From positions 1 to 18,223 of the forward strand of contig CAYOXX010000068.1 in assembly GCA_964408025.1 (NCBI GenBank): a DNA stretch of 18,223 bases, read 5' to 3'. Shown in pieces: positions 1-10,035 of the stretch (position 1 is its first letter; each line of letters begins with the position of its first letter). The stretch comes from CAYOXX01 sp964408025. GTDB taxonomy: Bacteria > Acidobacteriota > DATKUA01. The translations under genes and the position numbers were made by a program. The notes below the pieces were generated by a model. It was not told the origin of the DNA. It did not search any database and was given only the letters and a program-made list of their open reading frames with translations.

Positions 1-1145
1 GCTGGGACCCGGTGGCGCTTGAGCTGGGCGAAGCAGCTTGCGCTGACGGTGAGCTCGTAGGTGAGGGAGACCTCCTCGAAGGCCCGCGCCACCGGGTCCC
101 AGCACTCGAGGCGGTGCAGGCTGGCGCGAACCAGCTCCTCCCGGCGCTCGGCGGGCATCGCCGCCACGGCTTTCGTACAAGTTTCCAGCGGATGGCCGGA
201 TTCGGCGAACAGCAGGGCGGCTGCTATGCGGTCGTCGCCATCCGGCGGGCAGCGGACCAGCTTCACGGCGTCTTCGTCGGGACCGGTTGGATCGGAGAAA
301 CCTGCAGCAAGCCGTCCGGACTCGCGCTGGAGATCGTCGTACGTATGCCGCGGGCGGCGGGCGCCCTGCGTGTACTTGATGAGTGAGGGGGCGAGTCCGG
401 CCACCGCCTCGCTCAGTCGCCGTGAAAACTCCCGCAGCTCGGCGAGCGGGTGGGCGGCCAGGCGGCCGAGCATGCGCTCAACGTTGCGGGCGTTGGCCGT
501 CAGACCGAGCTGGCCCGGCACCGCCAGGCAGAGCACGTAGCGGGCGTCCTCCTTGGCCAGCCCTTCCAGCAGAATCCTCGGTGCTCTGCCGTCCGCCAAG
601 TTTTTATGCTTCTCCAGCGACAGCGCCAGGAGGCGCGCGTAGAGGGCTTCGTAGTCGTCGAACTGCTCGCGCATCGCCGCCGAAAAGGTTTCGGCCAGGC
701 CGGCTTCTTTTATCTCCTGAGGAAGCACCGCGTCGTCGTCGAGAGCGATGTAGCGCTGACTCTTCTCGGTGAAGGAGCAGAGGCGGTGGTGCTCGATCTC
801 CTCCAGAGCCAAGCGGCTGACGCCCAGCACGTCGAAGTTGAAGACGGCGTGCTCGGCAACCGAGCCGTGGCCGAGTTCGAAGATGATGGTGCGGTTGCTG
901 CGGCGGGCGGCCTCGACCTCGCGGCGCGCCCGCTCTCTCAGCTCAGGCGCCGGCGAGGGATCGCGGCTAATGCGGGCGTAGGCGGCGCTTATCGTCTCCG
1001 GAGTCCAGACCGTCCGCTTGAGGAAATCGGATATCGACGCGGCCACCGCGCCGGAAGGCAACTCCAGCGCGGCGGCCTCGAGCAGAGAGCGGGCTTCGTC
1101 GACCGTGCCCGCGTCGATGTTCAATCCGGCCAGCAGAATCTGCAT
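1..1145 (-). CDS. thyX: FAD-dependent thymidylate synthase ThyX, tandem-domain form (3' part beyond the window)
   Basis: Flavin-dependent synthase that methylates dUMP to dTMP using methylene-tetrahydrofolate. The reading frame is open from ATG at 1145 to the window edge (381 codons, no stop), so the gene is truncated here. The first domain shows HGSVAEH (residues 93-99) and the ThyX signature as HHRLCSFTEKSQRY (119-132), matching RHRxxSxNExSxRY with the first Arg replaced by His. Ser129 is at the position of the conserved ThyX serine. A second ThyX-like domain begins near residue 348 and ends in QLKRHR at the edge, so this is the double-domain version of the family. The N-terminus MQILLAGLNID is typical of that subgroup and supports the start. 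The Shine-Dalgarno site is weak (GAGG about 20 nt upstream). It is divergent from nrdJ, another dNTP-supply gene. Identification is firm; whether the second domain is catalytic cannot be seen. Confidence 0.88.
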   Translation of the reverse strand, partial: MQILLAGLNIDAGTVDEARSLLEAAALELPSGAVAASISDFLKRTVWTPETISAAYARISRDPSPAPELRERARREVEAARRSNRTIIFELGHGSVAEHAVFNFDVLGVSRLALEEIEHHRLCSFTEKSQRYIALDDDAVLPQEIKEAGLAETFSAAMREQFDDYEALYARLLALSLEKHKNLADGRAPRILLEGLAKEDARYVLCLAVPGQLGLTANARNVERMLGRLAAHPLAELREFSRRLSEAVAGLAPSLIKYTQGARRPRHTYDDLQRESGRLAAGFSDPTGPDEDAVKLVRCPPDGDDRIAAALLFAESGHPLETCTKAVAAMPAERREELVRASLHRLECWDPVARAFEEVSLTYELTVSASCFAQLKRHRVP

Positions 1146-1181
1146 CGCCCGCGATAAAACCCTTGCCTCGGAAGAGAGGCT

Positions 1182-1210
1182 AGGATAGAGTGGAATTTCT
1201 GCGGTTGCAA
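1182..1210 (-). promoter_or_regulatory. Possible promoter of thyX
   Basis: On the minus strand TTGCAA (1205-1210) and TATCCT (1182-1187) are separated by 17 bp. The predicted transcript would start near 1175, leaving a leader of about 30 nt before the ATG at 1145. Both hexamers are 4/6 matches, so this is only suggestive. Confidence 0.35.
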
Positions 1211-1367
1211 GTGCTCTGACACCACAACAACTTGTGAACGCGTGAGGCCGGAGGATGCCGCCGAGGGAAGGAACATGTTCTCCTTCGAGGCACTAACTGC
1301 CGCCCAAACAGGGCCTAATCGCGGCTGAGCGAGCGGGCCGTGCTGGAGCGACGTCAGCATGGAAATC

Positions 1368-1412
1368 GTGCCTGCAGTGCCAAATGCCTGGAAAGTGCAG
1401 ACCAGCAGGCAC
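1368..1412. other. Long stem-loop upstream of the nrdJ regulatory boxes
   Basis: GTGCCTGC (1368-1375) is perfectly complementary to GCAGGCAC (1405-1412), enclosing a 29-nt loop that can form an alternative CTGCA/TGCAG stem. It lies just before the first candidate NrdR box and outside any gene. No T-run follows, so it is not a typical terminator. Its role is unknown; it could be a DNA operator or part of an unannotated transcript. Confidence 0.35.
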
Positions 1413-1415
1413 TTG

Positions 1416-1463
1416 ACACTACATATCGAGCCGGAGGAAAAAAAGTCGCAAAATATTGTGGGT
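1416..1463 (+). promoter_or_regulatory. Candidate tandem NrdR boxes upstream of nrdJ
   Basis: Two 16-bp sites resemble the NrdR box consensus acaCwAtATaTwGwgt. The first (1416-1431, ACACTACATATCGAGC) matches 13 of 16 positions; the second (1448-1463, GCAAAATATTGTGGGT) matches 11 of 16. Their starts are 32 bp apart, about three helical turns, the spacing commonly seen for paired NrdR boxes. A third weak match (1474-1489, 11/16) lies in the promoter spacer. NrdR is the ATP/dATP-sensing repressor of ribonucleotide reductase genes. Assignment rests on hand matching and the correct target gene. Confidence 0.55.
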
Positions 1464-1469
1464 TTGCCC

Positions 1470-1499
1470 TTGACAACGGTATATAGTCTTCCATATAAT
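1470..1499 (+). promoter_or_regulatory. Consensus sigma70-type promoter of nrdJ
   Basis: A perfect TTGACA (1470-1475) and a perfect TATAAT (1494-1499) are separated by 18 bp, predicting a start near 1506. This is the best promoter match in the window. It lies directly downstream of the candidate NrdR boxes and gives nrdJ an untranslated leader of about 355 nt. Confidence 0.75.
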
Positions 1500-1505
1500 A
1501 CTATG

Positions 1506-1862
1506 TTAGCAACCGGGGAAGCATCCGACTCAATTTTTGATGGGATTCGCACTGCGTTTCCGTGCTCAGGGGGGGTGTCATCTCTTGACGCCAAGCGGAA
1601 TCGGGAGGTTGTAGTAACCGGGCGAGGGCGATAGATCCTGCTTCACGCCCGGGATTTGGGGGTCTGTTAATGGTAGCGAGTCGCTTTCTTCTCGAGGCTT
1701 TCTGCCGCGAGACTCGCGCCGCCACACTTACATGCTCACCAGACAATTCCCTTCGGGCCGAGCCACCTGCGGCTGCGGGCGGTTTAGCGCTGGCTGAGGC
1801 GTGAGATAGTTATGCAAAAGAAGCAACGAAGAGCAATTCTGAGAGCATCCGGAGAGGGCTCA
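1506..1862 (+). promoter_or_regulatory. Long structured 5' leader of nrdJ, class unknown
   Basis: About 355 nt lie between the predicted start site and the preferred nrdJ ATG, with no convincing coding sequence. Visible helices are CCGGGCG/CGCCCGG (1618-1652) and GCGAGTC/GACTCGC (1676-1717), the second with a competing inner CTCG/CGAG pairing. A GC-rich stretch with AGCC/GGCT follows near 1760-1780. A leader of this length before a B12-dependent enzyme invites a cobalamin riboswitch, but the conserved B12-box sequence is not present. It may be another kind of cis-regulatory RNA or simply spacer. Confidence 0.4.
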
Positions 1863-4640
<2,778 letters not shown>

Positions 4641-4845
4641 GAGCGAAGCCCAGAACGCGTTCGCACCAGACGTAAATGACCGGAGGAAAACAGTTTTCTG
4701 CCAAGGGTAGGTATAACGTTTGGCGGCTGATGCCGGCCGCCGCCGGAAGACCAGCCAGGATCGAAGTCAAGCTTCGGCAACCACACGAGAATGCCTTGAG
4801 AGCACACGTCAGGCGGGATGCCATGCGCAGACTACCGGACGGACG

Positions 4846-5808
4846 CTAAGCGCCGGATTCGGTCCCCTCGCTCGCGCTCGCGGGGAATCCAATCAGGTTC
4901 AGTAGTTCCGAGGGAGTGTAGGCTCCCTCCTCGGTGATCACCGCGGTGAACAGCTCTACCGGCGTGAGGTCGAAGTAGACGTTGGTGACCTTGATCCGCT
5001 CGTGGCCGGCGGCGGCCACCTCGGATGGGTTCTTCGCCTTGATCGGAACATCGGTGCCCGGCGCCAGCAGCTTGGTGGAGTCGGCCAAGCAGTAAATCGG
5101 CACACCGAGCCGGCTTGCGGCGGCGGCCAGGCCGAGAGTCCCGAGCTTGTTGACGACGCCGTCCAGGCCGACGCTGTCCGCCCCCACCAGCGCAATGTCG
5201 GCCCGGCCGAGGGCGGCGGCCAGGCCGGCGTCGGAGATCACCTCGACGTCAACCTCCAGCTCGGCCAGCGAGAGGGCCATGTGCAGCCCCTCCTTGGCCG
5301 GCATCGAGACCGACTGGATCACCTGCAGCCGCGACCGTTTTTCCATAAGCGTCCCGATCACGCCGAGCACCGTGGAGCTGTAGCTGTGGCTGACGATCGT
5401 GTCCGCTTCCCTGAGCATCCCGTAGGCGTGGGAAGAAATCCGCCGGAGGAGGCGGCGGGTGAACAGCTCATCCCACTTCTCAAAGCGGTCGCGCAGGCGC
5501 TGGCGCAACTCCCGCTCCGGCGGAGTAGTGTCGAGCGTTAGGATCACGTCGTCGCAGAAGGAGCGAACCGCCGCCATGCTGCTGTGGGCCCGCTCGAGCC
5601 GGCGGCATGCCTCGCGAAGCCGGACCATCAGCTCGGTGCGGTTGAGGCTCTCGTCCGCCGCCAGCTCGCGCACCAGCGCCGCCGCCCGCGACGCGATCTC
5701 GCGCGAGCCGCTGCGGTTGTCCTCCCGCAGCTCCAGCCAGCGGCTCTCGAAATCGTCGTCCATCCGCCTGCTCGCATCCCAAGTCTTGCGCCCGCCCGCA
5801 GAGGACAT
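4846..5808 (-). CDS. Divergent eIF-2B alpha/beta/delta-like (IF-2B family) protein
   Basis: A 320-residue protein with a helical N-terminal half (about 15-130) and a Rossmann-like C-terminal half (about 135-310). The family includes eIF2B regulatory subunits, methylthioribose-1-phosphate isomerase (MtnA) and ribose-1,5-bisphosphate isomerase. Matching motifs are SHSYSSTVLGVI (140-151), VGADSV (208-213), VVNKLGT (218-224) and LADSTKLLAPGTDVP (241-255). Asp211 and Asn220-Lys221 are kept. The isomerases have a catalytic Cys after the His of the first motif; here it is Ser142, as in eIF2B-type sequences, and the usual ESRP substrate loop is changed to QSVSMPAKEG. An isomerase role is therefore doubtful and no substrate is proposed. 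ATG 5808 has GGAAG 4 nt upstream; ATG 5763 is an alternative. It is convergent with nrdJ. Confidence 0.8.
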   Translation of the reverse strand: MSSAGGRKTWDASRRMDDDFESRWLELREDNRSGSREIASRAAALVRELAADESLNRTELMVRLREACRRLERAHSSMAAVRSFCDDVILTLDTTPPERELRQRLRDRFEKWDELFTRRLLRRISSHAYGMLREADTIVSHSYSSTVLGVIGTLMEKRSRLQVIQSVSMPAKEGLHMALSLAELEVDVEVISDAGLAAALGRADIALVGADSVGLDGVVNKLGTLGLAAAASRLGVPIYCLADSTKLLAPGTDVPIKAKNPSEVAAAGHERIKVTNVYFDLTPVELFTAVITEEGAYTPSELLNLIGFPASASEGTESGA

Positions 5809-5814
5809 TACACT
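5786..5814 (+). promoter_or_regulatory. Probable promoter of the lipoprotein/membrane protein pair
   Basis: TTGCGC (5786-5791), a 17-bp spacer and TACACT (5809-5814) predict a start near 5821. It overlaps the first codons of the divergent IF-2B-like gene. Its position supports the TTG at 5839 as the start of the next gene. Confidence 0.45.
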
Positions 5815-5838
5815 TCCGCGGGGGGGTGCACAACTCCG

Positions 5839-6348
5839 TTGTACATTCTCAGACAGATTAGCATATTGGCACCGGCCATAGCAGCGCTGGCTCTGGCCTC
5901 CCTATCCTGCCCGGCGGTGCTCGAAGATGTCAACGTCGAGCAGGCGCGGCCGAGCGGTATCGACTACAGCTTCGCGGTCTGGCGCATCGAGATGCCGGAG
6001 AAGTTGCCGGCGGGCCGGCTGGTGCGCATCCACGTAGAGCTGATCAACAACGGCCGCAGGGCCTGGCTGCGCGACTCCGGTGATCCCTACTTCCTGTCGT
6101 TTCACTGGAAGCACCCCGGCGGCCGTATCGAAAGGTTCTGGGGCGAGCGAACTCCGCTGCCGACCCCTGTCGGTCCGGGCGAGATCGTCGCCGTCGAGAT
6201 GGCGCTGCGCACGCCCGAGGTGCCGAAATACTACGACATCACGATCGACATCGTGCGCGGCCTCGGGGAAGACCGCGACTCGGTATACTGGTTCGAGGAG
6301 CACGGCTGGCGCACCCACGACCTGCGCGTCGAGGTAGTTGAGCCATGA
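5839..6348 (+). CDS. Putative secreted lipoprotein with Ig-like (NBR1-type) beta domain
   Basis: A 169-residue product when started at TTG 5839; no ATG or GTG fits the domain boundaries. Residues 1-24 form a short basic then hydrophobic leader ending LASLSC, a plausible but imperfect lipobox, so the protein is probably exported and perhaps lipid-anchored. The mature part has the pattern of a beta-sandwich domain seen in bacterial extracellular and glycosyltransferase-linked proteins: EMPEKLPAG, then HVELINNGRRAWL, FLSFHWKHPGG, RTPLPTPVGPGE and DIVRGLGEDRDSVYWFEEHG. A run of G residues about 12 nt upstream could serve as a ribosome site. The stop overlaps the next gene's ATG by 4 nt (ATGA), so the two are translationally coupled. 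Function unknown; coding status is supported by the domain pattern. Confidence 0.65.
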   Translation: MYILRQISILAPAIAALALASLSCPAVLEDVNVEQARPSGIDYSFAVWRIEMPEKLPAGRLVRIHVELINNGRRAWLRDSGDPYFLSFHWKHPGGRIERFWGERTPLPTPVGPGEIVAVEMALRTPEVPKYYDITIDIVRGLGEDRDSVYWFEEHGWRTHDLRVEVVEP

Positions 6349-7097
6349 GGGCGACGAGGCTGCGGGCACTCGCCCGCCGGCTGTTTGTATTCCTGGCCGG
6401 CCGCTCGGCGGCCGCCACGACTGTCGCGCTGGCGCTCTGCCTCCTCTTTGCCCTCCAGGCCAAGAGGCCCCTGGAGCTCGATATCGTCGCCGGCTCTCCC
6501 ACAGAGTCTGCCGAGCAGCCGCGGGTCGTGTTGCGCCCGCCCGTCCAATCGTACGGCGGCCCTGTGATCCTGCGGCTCGAACACCGTCCGGTATCGGCGG
6601 CCGCGACGCTCCGCGTGCAACAATCCGGGCGCACGATAGCCTTCGGTTACCTGCCCGCCGGTTTGGGAGGGGGCGGGGGGGGCGAGAAGAGATTCCTGCT
6701 CTACGGAGGGACCCTCTCCGAAGGCCTTCCCATCGAGCTGCAGGGCGACGACGGTGCGGTGCGCGCCGCCGCCCTCGAATTCCCAAAGGCCGGTCACTGG
6801 CTGATACCCGACCCGCTCGTCTGGATCGGTCTGGTCCTGATCGGTCTGGTCCTCGGCGCCACGGCGGCGCTCATATGGAGCCCGCCGGCGACGGCGCGAG
6901 CGTGCTACGCCGCCATCTCCGTGGCTTTGGTTCTGGCCGTCTACCTCTGGGGACTGGGATTCGCCGCCAGGCTGGCTCGCCTGCTGCCGGCCGCGGCGCT
7001 GCTGCTCGTCGTCGTAGCGGCTGTCCGCCTGTTGATCTGGCCGATTCAACACCAAAAAGCTGAAAGCAGCGAAGCGCCCGACGCTCGTCGGGAGTAG
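6345..7097 (+). CDS. Hypothetical multi-helix membrane protein
   Basis: A 250-residue protein with a basic N-terminus and a first transmembrane helix at about 22-38. A hydrophilic domain follows (about 40-155) with beta-like segments (VVLRPPVQSYGGPVILRLEH) and a run of seven glycines near 107-113. Three C-terminal helices lie at about 158-178, 187-206 and 213-232, then a charged tail. By topology the middle domain would face outside the cytoplasm. No family is recognised. It starts inside the stop of the preceding putative lipoprotein gene, so the two products are probably made together and may act together at the envelope. The low-complexity glycine run and high GC could make this a fast-evolving protein. 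Confidence 0.65.
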   Translation: MRATRLRALARRLFVFLAGRSAAATTVALALCLLFALQAKRPLELDIVAGSPTESAEQPRVVLRPPVQSYGGPVILRLEHRPVSAAATLRVQQSGRTIAFGYLPAGLGGGGGGEKRFLLYGGTLSEGLPIELQGDDGAVRAAALEFPKAGHWLIPDPLVWIGLVLIGLVLGATAALIWSPPATARACYAAISVALVLAVYLWGLGFAARLARLLPAAALLLVVVAAVRLLIWPIQHQKAESSEAPDARRE

Positions 7098-7099
7098 TC

Positions 7100-7116
7100 G
7101 TGACGCCGCGCGTCAC
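7100..7116. terminator. Hairpin between convergent genes
   Basis: GTGACG and CGTCAC pair around a 5-nt loop just after the stop of the membrane protein gene. It lies 22 bp from the end of the convergent NYN gene. There is no T-run, so a role in termination is only a possibility. Confidence 0.3.
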
Positions 7117-7137
7117 CACTTGGACGGGGAACTCTTT

Positions 7138-7770
7138 CTATGTCATCTTTGGGCGGTAGTCACGTAGGTCTATGCAGGCATCATATGTGTCGCGATCGAT
7201 GCTAATCCAATCGGTTTTCTCGATGCCCCGGGTGTTCTTGCTGGCCGGGCTGCAGGGAAAGGCGGACGCGATTTTAATCCATCGCCCCCGCTCGCGTGCG
7301 ATGGCTCGGATCTCGTCAGCCACCTCAGAGAGATCCTGATCCTGACTGAAGACTACTGCCACATCGTATTCGCCGCGCAGGGCTAGCCGAATGACGTCGA
7401 CCGCGATGCGGACGTCTATTCCTTTCTCCTCGCCGGTCAGGAAGGTGTGCTTCGATCCGTCGGGCAACCTGACTGTCTTGTGGCGATAGCGCAGCGAGCG
7501 GGAAAAAGTATGCACTCCTCGCCTACTCATTTCTAACAACTTACCAGACCAGAAATAGCTTTTGTTATAATCAGCGCTTGGGTCTGGAATTCCAGTATAG
7601 AATCGCACTTGTGCAAGCCCCCATTCCCGTTGTGCACAAACAGCGTTTGCCAATGCAATAACATCGTAGTTTGGGAAATGGTATCCAAATGCTTCCTTCG
7701 CAGCATAGAAAAGGTTCTGACCGTCAATAAAAACAATTGCCTTTTTAATTGCTGGTTCCTTTAGACCCAT
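7138..7770 (-). CDS. NYN-domain (LabA/DUF88 family) putative ribonuclease
   Basis: A 210-residue single-domain protein of the NYN/PIN-like fold, whose members are usually metal-dependent RNases or RNA-binding proteins. The acidic-centre motifs are in order: VFIDGQN (13-19, Asp16), EEKGIDVRIAVD (114-125, Glu114 and Asp119) and VVFSQDQDLSEV (139-150), a variant of the usual SGDSDF. All expected acidic residues are present, so it is probably active. The start at 7770 is chosen because GGAG lies 6 nt upstream; in-frame ATGs at 7776 and 7788 lack a well-spaced site. The 5' half and upstream region are clearly richer in A+T than the surroundings, which suggests acquisition from elsewhere. It is isolated, with its own promoter, operator-like palindrome and leader hairpin. 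Biological target unknown. Confidence 0.85.
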   Translation of the reverse strand: MGLKEPAIKKAIVFIDGQNLFYAAKEAFGYHFPNYDVIALANAVCAQREWGLAQVRFYTGIPDPSADYNKSYFWSGKLLEMSRRGVHTFSRSLRYRHKTVRLPDGSKHTFLTGEEKGIDVRIAVDVIRLALRGEYDVAVVFSQDQDLSEVADEIRAIARERGRWIKIASAFPCSPASKNTRGIEKTDWISIDRDTYDACIDLRDYRPKMT

Positions 7771-7792
7771 TGTCATCTCCAAAAGCAAATAA

Positions 7793-7824
7793 CCCCGCCC
7801 GGGCCTTGCGGCAGTCGAGCGGGG
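7793..7824 (-). promoter_or_regulatory. Leader hairpin before the NYN gene
   Basis: On the minus strand CCCCGC and GCGGGG pair around a region that can form GCC-GCAA-GGC with a GNRA tetraloop. The sequence TTATTTGCTTTT follows, and then the ribosome site. It may protect the 5' end, sequester translation or act as a weak attenuator. Confidence 0.4.
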
Positions 7825-7838
7825 AGCAGTTAACTGCT
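7825..7838. promoter_or_regulatory. 14-bp perfect palindrome at the NYN start site, probable operator
   Basis: AGCAGTTAACTGCT is a perfect palindrome. It covers the position where the promoter at 7842-7871 should begin transcription (about 7835), the classical place for a repressor dimer. The cognate regulator is unknown; autoregulation by the NYN protein is not implied. Confidence 0.45.
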
Positions 7839-7841
7839 ACA

Positions 7842-7871
7842 AATATAGTACCGCTGCCGAGGTTTTGTCAA
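7842..7871 (-). promoter_or_regulatory. Strong promoter of the NYN gene
   Basis: On the minus strand a perfect TTGACA (7866-7871), an 18-bp spacer and TATATT (7842-7847) predict a start near 7835. The leader to the ATG at 7770 is about 65 nt. Confidence 0.6.
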
Positions 7872-7888
7872 GGTCAAAATGCTTCATG

Positions 7889-7958
7889 GGCAGCCTCCAT
7901 CGCAGCGACTCCTCAATAAAGTATCATGGCTGCCTGGGTGCGATAGCCCTTCGGCAGC
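7889..7958. other. Inverted repeats with mutually exclusive pairings
   Basis: GGCTGCC (7928-7934) can pair with GGCAGCC (7889-7895) or with GGCAGC (7953-7958). ATCGCA (7899-7904) and TGCGAT (7939-7944) are also complementary and interleave with the first pairing. The stretch lies between the end of the DUF1015 gene and the NYN promoter. It could be a 3' element of the DUF1015 transcript or a DNA structure; there is no clear T-run. Confidence 0.35.
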
Positions 7959-8039
7959 TAACTAAGGAAGCAGCTTGCGTACCGCTGATGTATCTCCTAT
8001 TCCTGGCCGGATGAATAAATAACAGCTAGGCGACAGATC

Positions 8040-9371
<1,332 letters not shown>

Positions 9372-9494
9372 GGCAACCTCCAAGAGGTTCTGGGAATTAT
9401 CCGTCTTGCGCCCGGCCGGGAGTTGACCCAGGCCGGGGGAAAGGCATTCTACAACAGAGACCCCGCCGCCGGAAGGGGCCTGGGAGTTAACCGC

Positions 9495-9523
9495 TTGACG
9501 TCGTATTCGGCCGTGCATACACT
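9495..9523 (+). promoter_or_regulatory. Promoter of tRNA-Val
   Basis: TTGACG (9495-9500), a 17-bp spacer and TACACT (9518-9523) predict a transcript starting about 5 nt before the mature tRNA. The same TACACT -10 is seen for the putative lipoprotein gene. Confidence 0.55.
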
Positions 9524-9534
9524 ATCTGCCGGTT

Positions 9535-9609
9535 GGGCGATTAACTCAGCGGAAGAGTGCCATCCTCACACGGTGGAAGTCGCTGGTTCGAATCCAGCAT
9601 CGCCCACCA
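9535..9609 (+). tRNA. tRNA-Val (anticodon CAC), CCA encoded
   Basis: All arms fold. The acceptor is GGGCGAT/ATCGCCC, the D-stem ACTC/GAGT with G18G19 in the loop, and the anticodon stem CCATC/GGTGG with loop CTCACAC. The anticodon CAC is at 9567-9569. The T-arm is GCTGG-TTCGAAT-CCAGC. The discriminator is A and CCA is genome-encoded (9607-9609). It reads GUG codons. A T-run follows at once, and the 3' tail of this gene (from about 9579) is the source of, or shares origin with, the four repeats downstream. Confidence 0.96.
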
Positions 9610-9718
9610 TCTTTTTTGTACTTAGAAGCGCAGATGCATCAAATAGCTGATATCTTCACCGGACAGATTATGCAGATTCACCTTCTGTCCTTCTTGGACA
9701 CATAGAAATCAAATTGAT

Positions 9719-9768
9719 GTCGCTGGTTTCAGCCAAAGGCGGACAAGCTCATCCAGCATCGACCACCA
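9719..9768 (+). repeat. tRNA-Val-tail copy R1
   Basis: Aligns with tRNA positions 9579-9609 plus the insert. The insert hairpin is reduced here to GCC-AAA-GGC, and the acceptor strand has one change (ATCGACC for ATCGCCC). It is the most diverged copy in those two parts. Confidence 0.8.
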
Positions 9769-9797
9769 TTCATTTTGTACAATTACGCCTCGACATT

Positions 9798-9847
9798 GTC
9801 GCTGGTTTCCGCCAGCGGCGGATAAGCTCATCCAGCATCGCCCACCA
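9798..9847 (+). repeat. tRNA-Val-tail copy R2
   Basis: GCTGG and CCAGC are intact, the insert hairpin TCCGCC-AGC-GGCGGA is perfect with six pairs, and the tail ATCGCCCACCA is identical to the tRNA. Confidence 0.85.
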
Positions 9848-9957
9848 CCTTTTTTTGTACTTAGAAGCGCAGATGCATCAAATAGCTGATGTCTTTGCCG
9901 GATAGAATCAGCAGATTCGCTCATTGTCGTTCTTGGAAGCGTAGAGATCTGTTCGAA

Positions 9958-10006
9958 GTCGCTGTTTCCGCCAGAGGCGGACAAGCTCTTCCAGCATCGC
10001 CCACCA
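9958..10006 (+). repeat. tRNA-Val-tail copy R3
   Basis: One G is lost from the T-stem strand (GCTG instead of GCTGG) and the copy reads TTCCAGC. The insert hairpin TCCGCC-AGA-GGCGGA keeps six pairs and the CCA tail is intact. Confidence 0.82.
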
Positions 10007-10035
10007 TTCGTTTTGTACAAGTACGCTTCTACATT

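Noticed and set aside
450..1157. Plus-strand open frame opposite thyX
   Set aside because: It is the complement of the clearly recognisable ThyX frame and resembles no family.
1271..1280. LexA-type SOS box (GAACATGTTC)
   Set aside because: The Gram-positive LexA site needs four bases between GAAC and GTTC; here only two separate them.
1359..1634. Possible 91-residue gene between thyX and nrdJ
   Set aside because: It runs across the promoter and candidate NrdR boxes, has no ribosome site and no protein-like pattern.
1506..1862. Cobalamin riboswitch before nrdJ
   Set aside because: The conserved B12-box and core sequences are not visible on the plus strand; only generic helices are seen.
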